DNA of 35,749 nucleotides. Origin: Oscillospiraceae bacterium. GTDB taxonomy: Bacteria; Bacillota; Clostridia; UMGS1840; HGM11507. Location of the stretch: positions 1 through 35,749 of the forward strand of contig SVKB01000022.1 of NCBI GenBank assembly GCA_015068665.1. Reading direction: 5' to 3'. Shown here piece by piece: positions 8,291 to 15,522 of the stretch. Position 1 is the stretch's first letter; each line of letters begins with the position of its first letter. The position numbers were made by a program, and so were the translations under genes. Under the pieces are notes generated by a model. It searched no databases. It had not been told where the DNA came from and saw only the letters and a list, made by a program, of their open reading frames with translations.

Positions 8291-8519
8291 AAGGAACATA
8301 TCGAGTGCGAAGCACATATCGAGCAATTTTTATTGCATATCGAGTTTTGCTTTGGCAAAACATATCGAAAATCCGAAGGATTTATATACTGAACCCCTCC
8401 GTCCTTTTCTCGTTCCAAAGGAACATATCGAGTGCGGAGCACATATCGAGCAATTTTTATTGCATATCGAGTTTTGCTTTAGCAAAACATATCGAAAATC
8501 CCATAGGGATTTATATCTT
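8291..8519 (-). repeat. hairpin array A (two tandem ~127-bp units, ATATCGA linkers)
   Basis: Two units begin at GGAACATATCGA (8293 and 8420). Each has four short stem-loops separated by ATATCGA: GTGC/GCAC, GCAAT/ATTGC, GTTTTG/CAAAAC and AAATCC(C)/(G)GGATTT. Between units, both arms of a stem change together (AAATCCgaaGGATTT versus AAATCCCataGGGATTT). Read on the minus strand the array starts 12 bases after the sigG stop and matches the left half of array B (linker TCGATAT, first hairpin ATAAATCy). A fifth hairpin, GTTCCtttGGAAC, is present only in the sigG-proximal unit. I see no gene in 8291-8531. Confidence 0.85.
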
Positions 8520-8531
8520 ATATCTCCTCCG

Positions 8532-9302
8532 TCAGATATATTTTCGCAAATGCTCTATCGCACTCTTTTCTATTCTGGACACCTGTGCCTGTGAAATATC
8601 AATCTCCTCTGCCACTTCGGTCTGGGTTTTTCCCTGAAAAAATCTTAAATCCAGAACCTTTTTTTCTCTGCCTGAAAGCTTAAGCATTGCCTGACTTAAG
8701 GAAAGCTCCTCTATCCAGCTTGCATCGGAGTTCTTGCTGTCCTTTATCTGATCCATAACATAAACCGCATCCCCACCGTCATTGTATACCGGCTCAAAAA
8801 GACTGATAGGCTCTACAATCGCTTCTAACGCAAATACAATTTCCTCCTTCTTTATTTCAAGCACCTTAGCAATTTCCTCAATGGTGGGCTCCTTCCCTTT
8901 TTCGTTGGTAAGCCTCTCCTTGACACTTAAAGCTTTGTAAGCAATGTCCTTTAAGCTTCTGCTTACCCTTACCGAATTATTATCTCTTAAATACCTTCTT
9001 ATCTCGCCTATTATCATAGGCACCGCATAGGTGGAAAACTGAACATTCTGGCTAACATCAAAATTATCAACCGCCTTTATGAGTCCGATACATCCTATCT
9101 GAAATAAATCGTCCATATATTCTCCTCTTTGGGAAAACCTCTGAATAACACTTAAAACAAGTCTTAAATTTCCGCTTATAAATTGCTCTCTGGCAAGCTT
9201 ATCTCCCTCCTTGATTTTTTGCATCAGCCTTTGCTTTTCCTCTCTTTTTAAAACAGGAAGTGTAGCCGTATTAACACCGCAGATTTCAACCTTATGAAGC
9301 AT
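8532..9302 (-). CDS. sigG: sporulation sigma factor SigG
   Basis: This 256-residue sigma-70 family factor directs late forespore-specific transcription. It opens with KVEICGVNTATLPVLK, the signature N-terminus of SigG that distinguishes it from SigF. Region 2 follows (GNLRLVLSVIQRF, DDLFQIGCIGLIKAVDNFD), then STYAVPMIIGEIRRYLRDN, region 3 (EPTIEEIAKVLE) and region 4 with the HTH (TQTEVAEEIDISQAQVSRIE). Length equals that of Bacillus SigG. The ATG at 9302 follows a GGGAGG site with normal spacing. It shows that the host can form endospores. Hairpin array A starts immediately after the stop. The usual sigE/spoIIGA neighbours are not present in this window. Confidence 0.97.
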   Translation of the reverse strand: MLHKVEICGVNTATLPVLKREEKQRLMQKIKEGDKLAREQFISGNLRLVLSVIQRFSQRGEYMDDLFQIGCIGLIKAVDNFDVSQNVQFSTYAVPMIIGEIRRYLRDNNSVRVSRSLKDIAYKALSVKERLTNEKGKEPTIEEIAKVLEIKKEEIVFALEAIVEPISLFEPVYNDGGDAVYVMDQIKDSKNSDASWIEELSLSQAMLKLSGREKKVLDLRFFQGKTQTEVAEEIDISQAQVSRIEKSAIEHLRKYI

Positions 9303-9416
9303 AAAAAACCTCCCGAAGAATAATTATAGTTTAATTATTGCCAGGGGAGATTACGAATATACAAAAAAAAGGGAATGCAAAAAAACTCCAGACCACCAAA
9401 AACAAGATGTATCAAC

Positions 9417-9470
9417 GATTTTGATAAAGAAACTTATCAAAATAGCCGTCGGATAACTTTCCGACGGCTA
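9417..9470. repeat. two adjacent hairpins, one a solo copy of the TAGCCGTCGG inverted repeat
   Basis: ATTTTGATAA pairs with TTATCAAAAT (about 9417-9442). Directly after it, TAGCCGTCGGA (9443-9453) pairs with TCCGACGGCTA (9460-9470). The second stem is the outer terminal repeat of the copy 2 element without an interior, so it may be a solo end or a deletion product. Confidence 0.6.
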
Positions 9471-9495
9471 ACCATTAAAGAGGTAAAGATTTTAG

Positions 9496-9617
9496 AAAAA
9501 TCTTTAAAATTTAAGTTTTTGGTTATGAATAAACTTAGCCACTTGCTGTATCTCATACAGCTGCGGGTAACCCAAAATCAAAGATTTTGGCTAAGTTTAT
9601 CCATTCTGAAGATTTTT
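9496..9617. other. possible multi-branched structured element
   Basis: AAAAATCTT (9496-9504) pairs with AAGATTTTT (9609-9617). Inside it, ATAAACTTAGCCA (9529-9541) pairs perfectly with TGGCTAAGTTTAT (9588-9600). The 46-base interior holds three hairpins: CTGTATctcATACAG, GGGTaaCCC-like, and AAAATCaaaGATTTT. The nested stems are visible in the sequence. Whether this is an RNA or a DNA structure, and its strand, is unknown. No gene is seen in 9303-9683. Confidence 0.45.
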
Positions 9618-9623
9618 TCCTAT

Positions 9624-9668
9624 CCCCTATAAAATTGTTTTAGGGGCTGTAAATAAATTTACAGCCCC
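9624..9668 (-). terminator. terminator region of the sugar-ABC ATPase gene
   Basis: GGGGCTGTAAAT (9643-9654) pairs with ATTTACAGCCCC (9657-9668), 15 bases after the stop codon on the minus strand. A second stem, CCCCTA/TAGGGG with AAAA/TTTT (about 9624-9646), overlaps it. The T run after the stem is weak. Confidence 0.6.
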
Positions 9669-9683
9669 TTTAAATTTGCACTA

Positions 9684-10793
9684 TTAGTTAAGGATTGTCT
9701 TTTCAGTTTCCTTGTCGAATAAGTGGATTTTGTTAAGGTCGATAGCAACCTTGATAATCTGCTGAGGAGTAGCTGTACTTCTTGGGTTAACTCTTGCAGT
9801 AAACTTCTTGCCTTCAAAGTCAAGATATAAGTATCTTTCAGAGCCCATGAATTCAGCAACTTCAACAAGCATATCGATACAACTGTCAGGAGAAGCACTG
9901 ATGAATGCATCTTCGTCGTGAAGATTTTCAGGTCTGATACCTAAAACAACGTCCTTGCCAACATATTCGTCAATACCGTCAACTAACTTGCCTTCGGGAA
10001 TCTTGATTGAATATGTACCGAATTCTACATAGTAGCCGTCCTGCTTCTTAACTAAAACGGAGTCGATGAAGTTCATCTGCGGGCTTCCGATAAAGCCTGC
10101 AACGAACAGGTTACAAGGTGTATCGTAAAGGTTCTGAGGAGTATCAACCTGCTGAATGATACCGTCCTTTAAAACAACGATTCTTGTACCCATTGTCATA
10201 GCTTCAGTCTGGTCATGAGTAACGTAGATGAAGGTTGTATTTAATTTCTGGTGAAGCTTGGAGATTTCAGTTCTCATCTGAACTCTCAGCTTAGCATCAA
10301 GGTTGGAAAGAGGTTCGTCCATAAGGAATACCTGAGGTTCACGAACGATAGCACGACCAAGCGCAACTCTCTGTCTCTGACCGCCGGATAAAGCCTTAGG
10401 CTTTCTCTGAAGAAGGTGCTCGATATCAAGAATCTTAGCAGCTTCCATAACTCTCTGCTTGATTTCTGCTTTAGGCATTTTCTTTAATTTTAAGCTGAAT
10501 GCCATGTTATCAAATACTGTCATGTGTGGGTAAAGAGCATAGCTCTGGAAAACCATCGCGATATCTCTGTCCTTAGGAGCTACTGTGTTAACAAGTCTGT
10601 CGCCGATGTAAACTTCACCGTCGGAAATTTCTTCAAGACCTGCAATCATTCTAAGAGTTGTGGACTTACCGCAACCGGAAGGACCAACAAGAATGATAAA
10701 CTCTTTATCTGCGATTTCAAGATTGAAATCAGAAACAGCAGTAACGCCGTCAGTATACTTTTTAGTAACGTTTTTAAGTGATAATGTTGCCAT
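9684..10793 (-). CDS. sugar ABC transporter ATP-binding protein (MsmX/UgpC/MalK type)
   Basis: The 369-residue ATPase powers carbohydrate ABC importers. It has Walker A GPSGCGKST, the Q-loop (MVFQSYALYPH), signature LSGGQRQRVALGRA, Walker B VFLMDEPLSNLDA and the switch histidine (YVTHDQTEA). A C-terminal TOBE-type regulatory domain follows (GIRPENLHDEDAF; the full-length family is about 365-375 residues). No permease or binding-protein genes are adjacent. That fits the multitask MsmX-type ATPase, which serves several importers encoded elsewhere. I start at ATG 10793 (MATLSLKNV), with GGAGG eight bases before it. A TTG at 10808 lies within the ribosome-binding site and is less likely. Confidence 0.95.
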   Translation of the reverse strand: MATLSLKNVTKKYTDGVTAVSDFNLEIADKEFIILVGPSGCGKSTTLRMIAGLEEISDGEVYIGDRLVNTVAPKDRDIAMVFQSYALYPHMTVFDNMAFSLKLKKMPKAEIKQRVMEAAKILDIEHLLQRKPKALSGGQRQRVALGRAIVREPQVFLMDEPLSNLDAKLRVQMRTEISKLHQKLNTTFIYVTHDQTEAMTMGTRIVVLKDGIIQQVDTPQNLYDTPCNLFVAGFIGSPQMNFIDSVLVKKQDGYYVEFGTYSIKIPEGKLVDGIDEYVGKDVVLGIRPENLHDEDAFISASPDSCIDMLVEVAEFMGSERYLYLDFEGKKFTARVNPRSTATPQQIIKVAIDLNKIHLFDKETEKTILN

Positions 10794-10962
10794 ATCTATT
10801 TCCTCCAATTAATAAAAATTTTTCTACAATAGTATAATACCACAGCCAAAGCTTTTTTTCTATTGAATTATCTTACAAAGATTTTTAAGAATCATTATAT
10901 AATTTGACCATAAAAATTGAAAACCTTTATTTTTACCGTTGTTTTCAACAATGCGGATATCC

Positions 10963-10996
10963 CTCGCTTGTTGCTTTTGCACAAACGAGCCTTTTT
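10963..10996 (+). terminator. imperfect stem-loop plus T run upstream of rlmD
   Basis: CTCGcTTGT...ACAAaCGAG (10963-10989) is followed by CTTTTT. It lies just upstream of the proposed rlmD promoter, in the gap between the divergent ATPase and rlmD. It may insulate rlmD from upstream transcription. The stem has a mismatch and a bulge, so support is weak. Confidence 0.3.
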
Positions 10997-11001
10997 ACCA
11001 C

Positions 11002-11030
11002 TTGTAAAAGCAGTTAAATTATGTTAGTAT
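11002..11030 (+). promoter_or_regulatory. probable rlmD promoter
   Basis: TTGTAA (11002-11007) and TAGTAT (11025-11030) are separated by 17 bases and end 18 bases before the rlmD ATG. Both boxes deviate from consensus. Confidence 0.4.
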
Positions 11031-11048
11031 AGTTGTCGGGGTGAAAGT

Positions 11049-12416
11049 ATGAAAAAAAATGATATTATAACTCTTGATATAGTTTCCCATACCTCTGACG
11101 GTCAGGGCGTTGCAAAGAGGGACGGACTTGTTTTTTTCGTTCCCTATGCCTTATGCGGAGAAAAAATAACCGCAAGAGTGCTTAAAATAAAAAAGAATAT
11201 AGTTTTCTGTAAAAAGGAAGAAATTATTACTCCTTCCCCGGAAAGAGTTACTCCCGGATGCCCTCATTTTGAAAAATGCGGAAGCTGTCAGTTTTTAAAT
11301 GCAAGCTATAAGCTCCAGCTTGACCTGAAGCTTCTAAAGGTTAACGATGCAATAAAAAGAATAGGTAAGCTTGATATTCCCGTTACCGAAATTATCCCCT
11401 CCCCCGTAGTCTTCAATTACCGTAACAAGGCACTTATTCCCGTTTCAGAAAATAAAGAAGGGCAGATTGTCTGCGGTTTTTACCGTAACCACTCCCACGA
11501 TGTTATTGATATGAAGGATTGTCTTATTCAGGATAAAGCGGCCTTTACGGTGGTTAACAGGGTAAAAAAATGGATGGAGGAATATAAAATCCCCCCCTAT
11601 AATGAAATAACGGGAACAGGTCTTATCCGCCACATTTATTTCAGAAGGGGTATTCACACAAATGAAATAATGGCAGGGATAGTTGCCTTTAAAAAGGATG
11701 TCCCCCATCTTGATAAGCTTAAAGAAGCTTTATCGGAAATTGGCGGAATTACTTCAATAATTCTTAATATAAACCCTCTTAAAACAAATGTCATTTTAGG
11801 CAAGGAAACCAAAATGCTGTGGGGAAGCCCGTTTATAACCGATAAAATTATGGGCAAAAGCTTTAAAATAGGGCCCTTGTCATTTTTCCAGGTAAACCCT
11901 TACAATGTGGAAAACCTTTATAAAAAGGCTCTTGATTTTCTTGACCTTAATAAAAATGATATACTCTTTGATATATACTGCGGAATAGGAACAATAGGAC
12001 TGTCGGGAGCTGAAAAGGTAAAGGAATTAATCGGTGTTGAGATAATAGATGAAGCGATAGCCTACGCAAGGGAGAATGCCAAAATAAATAGCACAGATAA
12101 TTCCACCTTCTATGTAGGAAAAGCGGAAGAGGTTATATACGAGCTTATCAATAAAGAAAATAAACCCACCAAGGTTATCCTTGACCCGCCAAGGGCAGGC
12201 TGTGAGGAAAGCCTTTTAAAAGAAATAATTAAGCTTAACCCCGAAAAAATAGCATATATCTCCTGCGACGTTGCAACCCTGGCAAGAGATTTAAATTACA
12301 TAAAAAATAACAGCGATTACGAAATAACCGAGATTGCTGCCTGTGATATGTTTCCTGAGACGGCGCATGTTGAGTGCTGTGCGCTGATATGTCGCACACA
12401 GCACTCATCGATATAA
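11049..12416 (+). CDS. rlmD: 23S rRNA (uracil-5-)-methyltransferase RlmD/RumA family
   Basis: The 455-residue SAM-dependent enzyme makes 5-methyluridine in 23S rRNA. It has an N-terminal TRAM domain (DIVSHTSDGQGVAKRDGLVF). An iron-sulfur cysteine cluster follows (CPHFEKCGSCQF; the fourth ligand is probably Cys162, VIDMKDCLIQD). The SAM-binding segment is DIYCGIGTIGL, and the catalytic region contains DPPRAGC and YISCDVATLARDL. The C-terminus ends FPETAHVECCALICR, then six codons and a TAA supplied by the start of hairpin array B. The paralogue could be RlmCD; I cannot separate them by eye. GGGGTG lies upstream of the ATG. The last 39 bases that encode HVECCALICR are repeated near 13.4 kb. Confidence 0.92.
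   Translation: MKKNDIITLDIVSHTSDGQGVAKRDGLVFFVPYALCGEKITARVLKIKKNIVFCKKEEIITPSPERVTPGCPHFEKCGSCQFLNASYKLQLDLKLLKVNDAIKRIGKLDIPVTEIIPSPVVFNYRNKALIPVSENKEGQIVCGFYRNHSHDVIDMKDCLIQDKAAFTVVNRVKKWMEEYKIPPYNEITGTGLIRHIYFRRGIHTNEIMAGIVAFKKDVPHLDKLKEALSEIGGITSIILNINPLKTNVILGKETKMLWGSPFITDKIMGKSFKIGPLSFFQVNPYNVENLYKKALDFLDLNKNDILFDIYCGIGTIGLSGAEKVKELIGVEIIDEAIAYARENAKINSTDNSTFYVGKAEEVIYELINKENKPTKVILDPPRAGCEESLLKEIIKLNPEKIAYISCDVATLARDLNYIKNNSDYEITEIAACDMFPETAHVECCALICRTQHSSI
12366..12404 (+). repeat. direct repeat at rlmD 3' end (left copy, attachment-site-like)
   Basis: The 39 bases starting CATGTTGAGTGCTGTGCG recur at 13412-13450 with a single mismatch. The 33 bases 12372-12404 and 13418-13450 are identical. 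The left copy encodes HVECCALICR at the end of RlmD. The two copies are 1,046 bases apart and bracket the four-helix-bundle and membrane-protein genes. The repeat is itself palindromic: GTGCTGTG pairs with CACAGCAC. Confidence 0.8.
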
Positions 12417-12582
12417 ATCTCTTCGAGATTTTCGATATGTTCTGTTAGAACTCGATATGCCTGACGGCTCGATATGTTGCCTTATGGCAACGAGATTTAT
12501 ATCATATCGAAACCGAGCAAAGCGAGGTTATATCGAATTTTGCGAAGCGAAATATATCGAACACGCAAAGCGTGTATATCGA
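12408..12582 (+). repeat. hairpin array B (TCGATAT left half, ATATCGA right half)
   Basis: Left half: four TCGATAT linkers (12408, 12432, 12452, 12469) separate AAATCTCttcGAGATTT, GTTCTgttAGAAC, GCCtgacGGC and GTTGCCttatGGCAAC. The centre is GAGATTTATAT (12492-12502). Right half: ATATCGA linkers (first at 12504-12510, last at 12576-12582) separate an AACC...GGTT stem, ATTTTGCgaaGCGAAAT and ACACGCaaaGCGTGT. Left and right linkers are reverse complements. The centre is an exact complement of ATATAAATCTC at 12411-12421, the 5' arm of the first hairpin. The ribosome-binding site of the next gene follows within 8 bases. Confidence 0.88.
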
Positions 12583-12598
12583 CAAAGGAGAAAAATAT

Positions 12599-12945
12599 AT
12601 GGAACAAAAAAACTGTTAAGAGAAGAAACTATAAATTTTGCAATAGAAATTTCTGATATTTGCGACAATATCAAAGGCTGTTCGGTATATATCAATCAAC
12701 TTTTAAGATGCTCTTCTTCAATAGGTGCAAATCTTCATGAGGCTAAATATGCTCAAAGTAAAGCTGATTTTATAAACAAATTAGAAATAGCGTTAAAAGA
12801 GAGTTTTGAAACTGAGTATTGGTTAGAATTATTATATCGCAAGAATAAGATTGATGAATCTACATATAAAGGTTTGATTAACAGATGCGGAACGATAAGA
12901 AGAAAACTTATTGCATCAGTTACTACTGCGAAGAACAAACAATAA
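12599..12945 (+). CDS. S23/Avd-type four-helix-bundle protein with a poly-A frameshift at its start
   Basis: The protein reads LLREETINFAIEISDICDNI, then SSSIGANLHEAKYAQSKADF and ETEYWLELLYRKNKID, about 115 residues. This is the standard pattern of the S23/four-helix-bundle family, whose members sit in 23S rRNA intervening sequences or beside diversity-generating retroelements. GGAG at 12587-12590 lies eight bases before ATG 12599, but that frame stops after MEQKNC. The family reading frame is entered only if the run of seven A's after ATGGAAC were eight. So the gene is frameshifted, phase-variable, read by slippage, or carries a sequencing error. The conserved frame is open upstream through array B to 12457, but no ribosome-binding site supports that. 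Confidence 0.75.
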
Positions 12946-12964
12946 AATATGGGAGATGATAAAT

Positions 12965-13387
12965 ATGTATATGCCTATATGGATATTATATTGGTTTCCA
13001 TTCTTTTTGCCTATAAACTATGGAATCAAATTTGCTGCTATTAGTATTGTTTTATGGGTTTGCAAAAAAGTGATGAATATTAATGATATATATAGTATAA
13101 CTACTGCAATAAAAAGTTTCTGTTTAACTATCGTGGTAGAACTGGTAGGGATGGCAATGTTCTATATCATTGAAATGAATACTGATACTGATTTTTACTA
13201 TGGAAATTATTTGGTATTTTGCTTATTAGCATTTTTTAGTGTCGCCATATTTAATTTCATACTAAACTATATATTTGTTTTTAGGAGAATAGATGTTTCA
13301 AAAAAACAAAAATTCACGCTTGCTACATTAACAGTTATAGTGACAGCACCGTATCTGTTTTTGTTGCCAAGCGGGTTCGTTTATTAA
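12965..13387 (+). CDS. small four-helix integral membrane protein
   Basis: The 140-residue protein is almost entirely hydrophobic, with about four membrane segments. These lie around IWILYWFPFFLPINYGI to VLWVC, SFCLTIVVELVGMAMFYII, YLVFCLLAFFSVAIFNFIL and ATLTVIVTAPYLFLLPSGF. I do not recognise a family. I start at ATG 12965 because GGGAG lies nine bases before it; ATG 12956 and a longer frame from 12911 are alternatives. It follows the four-helix-bundle gene by 19 bases and lies inside the 1-kb segment bracketed by the rlmD-end repeats, so it probably travels with that insert. Confidence 0.7.
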   Translation: MYMPIWILYWFPFFLPINYGIKFAAISIVLWVCKKVMNINDIYSITTAIKSFCLTIVVELVGMAMFYIIEMNTDTDFYYGNYLVFCLLAFFSVAIFNFILNYIFVFRRIDVSKKQKFTLATLTVIVTAPYLFLLPSGFVY

Positions 13388-13411
13388 TACTGTCGCATAC
13401 TACACCCAACA

Positions 13412-13487
13412 CATGTCGAGTGCTGTGCGCTGATATGTCGCACACAGCACGCTTCGATATAAATTCTTAAAAGAATTTACGATATAT
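13412..13487 (+). repeat. second copy of the rlmD-end repeat plus a one-hairpin array remnant
   Basis: Bases 13412-13450 repeat the rlmD end (one mismatch in 39). They are followed by TTCGATATAAATTC, hairpin AAATTCTtaaaAGAATTT, and ACGATATATC. The hairpin corresponds to the first hairpin of array B with both arms changed (AAATCTC/GAGATTT to AAATTCT/AGAATTT). This copy lies outside any gene. Confidence 0.78.
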
Positions 13488-13516
13488 CTGAAACAGGAAA
13501 AAGAGGTAATACTTTT

Positions 13517-13654
13517 ATGAAAGCTAAAAAAAGCGGACCTGCCATTTTTATGTATGCAGTAATCGGATTTACTGCAGCAGCCTCGCTGATATGTTTTATT
13601 ATTCATTATATTTTTTTAAGTAGCCGTCGGAGAGCCGAACTGCACACGGTTTGA
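13517..13654 (+). CDS. small single-span membrane protein, 45 residues
   Basis: An ATG at 13517, preceded by GAGG ten bases upstream, opens a 45-codon frame. It has a lysine-rich start (MKAKKSGPAIF), one hydrophobic span (MYAVIGFTAAASLICFIIHY, continuing IFL) and a basic tail. The last ten codons are supplied by a TAGCCGTCGGAGAG repeat end, so the native C-terminus may have been replaced. It is followed by a strong terminator. No family is recognised. Confidence 0.5.
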   Translation: MKAKKSGPAIFMYAVIGFTAAASLICFIIHYIFLSSRRRAELHTV

Positions 13655-13712
13655 AAATGCAAATTTCCGATATTACCACAGAAAATTTGAAATGTAAAGT
13701 AAACAATTTAAA

Positions 13713-13749
13713 ACACCTTACGAAAGCTTAATTTCGTAAGGTGTTTTTA
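13713..13749. terminator. bidirectional terminator between small ORF and glnA
   Basis: ACACCTTACGAAA (13713-13725) pairs perfectly with TTTCGTAAGGTGT (13732-13744), with A/T runs on both sides. It can end the plus-strand small gene and the minus-strand glnA transcript. Confidence 0.85.
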
Positions 13750-13789
13750 AAATATTAGTTTTTTCCGAGGAAAACAAATAACATACCGA

Positions 13790-15214
13790 TTACAGGTTAT
13801 AATACTTTTCAAATTCAGCAGGGTGAGGAATTGCGTTAAGTTCACGAACCTCGGCACGCTTGGACTTAATGAAATTCTCAATAAGCTCAATGGGGAATAC
13901 ACCGCCTGCGGTTAAGTAATCGTGGTCCGCTTCAAGTGCATCCAAAGCCTCGTCAAGAGAGGTGGGAAGATGCTTTAATTTAGCCTTTTCTTCGTCGGAC
14001 AGATGATAAAGATTAAAATCATAAGGCCCCCAGCCGTTTTCATGTGGGTCTATCTTGTTTTTGATACCGTCAATACCTGCCATAAGCATTGCCGCATAGC
14101 AGAAATACGGGTTACAGGTAGCATCGGGATTTCTTAATTCAAATCGTCTTAAGGTTGGCTCCTTGGCATAAGCGGGAATACGGATAACTGCACTTCTGTT
14201 AGAGGTTGCATAACCTACCGTTACAGGCGCTTCAAAGCCCGGAACAAGTCGCTTGAAGGAGTTGGTGCTTGGATTGGTAATAGCACAAAGAGAAGCAATA
14301 TGCTTTAAAAGACCGCCCATAAAATAATGAGCTTCCTTACTTAAATTGGAATAACCGTTATCGTCTGAGAAAACAGGCTCGCCATCCTTAAGTAAAAGCA
14401 TATGAACATGCATACCGTTACCTGCTTCACCCATAACAGGCTTTGGCATAAAGGTTGCGGACATACCGTATTTTCTTGCAGTATTGTGAATAATATATTT
14501 AATCATCATGGTAGCATCAGCCATTTCGGACATTTTGCCAAGCTCGGGTTCAATCTCAAACTGACCGCCTGCCCCTACCTCGGGATGATGGTAGTTAAGC
14601 CTGATTCCCGCTTCATCAATCAGCATACACATTTCACTTCTTGCCTCATAGGAAACATCAAAGGGCTTTGCAATATGATAATTCTTCTGCTTTGCAACAA
14701 CATTACCGAGTCCCTCAATACCGCTGTTCCAGTGAGCCTGATTGGCATCCACCGAAAAACCGATTTCATTTGGAGAAACCTTCCAGCCTGCCTGATCGAA
14801 AAGATAGAATTCAAATTCAGGCAGGATAAGCATAGTATCGGCAATGCCCGAATCCTTTAAATATTTTTCGGCAGCAAGAACAATATTTCTGGGATACTGC
14901 TTTAAAGGACGGTTTTCAGGATTATCAATAATCATTGCATTACCTGTCATCGAGAGAGTGGGAATTTCACAAAACGGATCAATCATCGCGGTATCAAGGT
15001 CGGGGATAAATACCATATCGCTCTTTTCAACCACAGCATAGCCATAGTTGGAGGCATCAAAGCCGATACCGTTCTTTATTGTTTTTTCCGAAAAGTTTTT
15101 TGCAGGAATGGTAACATGACGGAACTGACCGTTAATGTCAACCATTTTGAAGTCAACCATTTTAATATCGTTTTCTTCAATCAGCTTTAAAATATCTTTA
15201 ACCGTATTTGCCAT
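13790..15214 (-). CDS. glnA: type I glutamine synthetase
   Basis: The 474-residue enzyme makes glutamine from glutamate, ammonia and ATP. Visible motifs are the N-terminal beta-grasp domain (MVDFKMVDINGQFRHV), LPEFEFYLFD (metal-binding glutamates), GAGGQFEIEP, the ATP-binding NGMHVHMLLLKDG, the glutamate-binding NPSTNSFKRLVPGFEAPV and RIPAYAKEPTLRRFELR. Length fits a GSI enzyme of 440-475 residues. I start at ATG 15214 (MANTVKDILKLIEEND), which has GAGG eight bases upstream; a longer frame to 15271 has no such site. It stands alone, with a terminator downstream and no glnR or nitrogen-regulator gene adjacent. Confidence 0.96.
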   Translation of the reverse strand: MANTVKDILKLIEENDIKMVDFKMVDINGQFRHVTIPAKNFSEKTIKNGIGFDASNYGYAVVEKSDMVFIPDLDTAMIDPFCEIPTLSMTGNAMIIDNPENRPLKQYPRNIVLAAEKYLKDSGIADTMLILPEFEFYLFDQAGWKVSPNEIGFSVDANQAHWNSGIEGLGNVVAKQKNYHIAKPFDVSYEARSEMCMLIDEAGIRLNYHHPEVGAGGQFEIEPELGKMSEMADATMMIKYIIHNTARKYGMSATFMPKPVMGEAGNGMHVHMLLLKDGEPVFSDDNGYSNLSKEAHYFMGGLLKHIASLCAITNPSTNSFKRLVPGFEAPVTVGYATSNRSAVIRIPAYAKEPTLRRFELRNPDATCNPYFCYAAMLMAGIDGIKNKIDPHENGWGPYDFNLYHLSDEEKAKLKHLPTSLDEALDALEADHDYLTAGGVFPIELIENFIKSKRAEVRELNAIPHPAEFEKYYNL

Positions 15215-15241
15215 TTTAAAAACCTCACTTCTTTTTTTATT

Positions 15242-15271
15242 ATAATAGCACAAAAGCGCAGCTTTATGCAA
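15242..15271 (-). promoter_or_regulatory. possible glnA promoter
   Basis: TTGCAT (15271-15266) and TATTAT (15247-15242) are spaced by 18 bases on the minus strand, 27 bases before the start codon. An overlapping TATAAT lies three bases further downstream. Confidence 0.35.
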
Positions 15272-15279
15272 TGTATTTT

Positions 15280-15474
15280 TTAAAGATATTTTTCAATAAT
15301 ACCCCGCAACGGATGAGGAGGCATAAGGTTAGCTGTCGGAGAGCTATCCTTTTTTACTGTATAAAAACCGTCCTTACCGTCTGCTAAAAACTCTCCTTCT
15401 TTGAAAAACTCAAATTGAATTTTTCCCTTTTTACAGCTTATCTCATAGGAATGAACAAAAATCAGTCTCAGCAA
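15280..15474 (-). pseudogene. short open frame containing a repeat end, probable gene remnant
   Basis: A 64-codon frame (MLRLIFVHSYEISCKKGKIQ...) has no clear ribosome-binding site and no recognised family. Its C-terminal part (KKDSSPTANL) is encoded by a copy of the AGCTGTCGGAGAGCTATCC repeat end at about 15332-15350. It looks like the tail of a degraded gene interrupted by the repeat. The stretch 15475-15522 shows nothing further. Confidence 0.35.
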
Positions 15475-15522
15475 GCGTGAAACATCGGGTAAACCCTCAC
15501 TTTCAGCCGTTATTTTGTTTAT

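Noticed and set aside
8120-8637. Several overlapping plus-strand open frames of 80-110 codons
   Set aside because: They translate the repeats and the antisense of sigG; no ribosome-binding sites or protein-like composition.
9375-9632. Plus-strand open frame of 85 codons
   Set aside because: It runs through three hairpin structures, has no ribosome-binding site and a composition set by the A/T-rich repeats.
12457-12598. N-terminal extension of the four-helix-bundle protein through array B
   Set aside because: The frame is open by chance across the hairpins, has no ribosome-binding site, and family proteins start near the LLRE segment.
12408-13387. Diversity-generating retroelement suggested by an Avd-like protein
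   Set aside because: No reverse transcriptase and no template/variable repeat pair with adenine-specific changes are present.
15280-15474. Real 64-residue gene
   Set aside because: No start site or family, and its C-terminus is encoded by a repeat end; listed only as a probable remnant.
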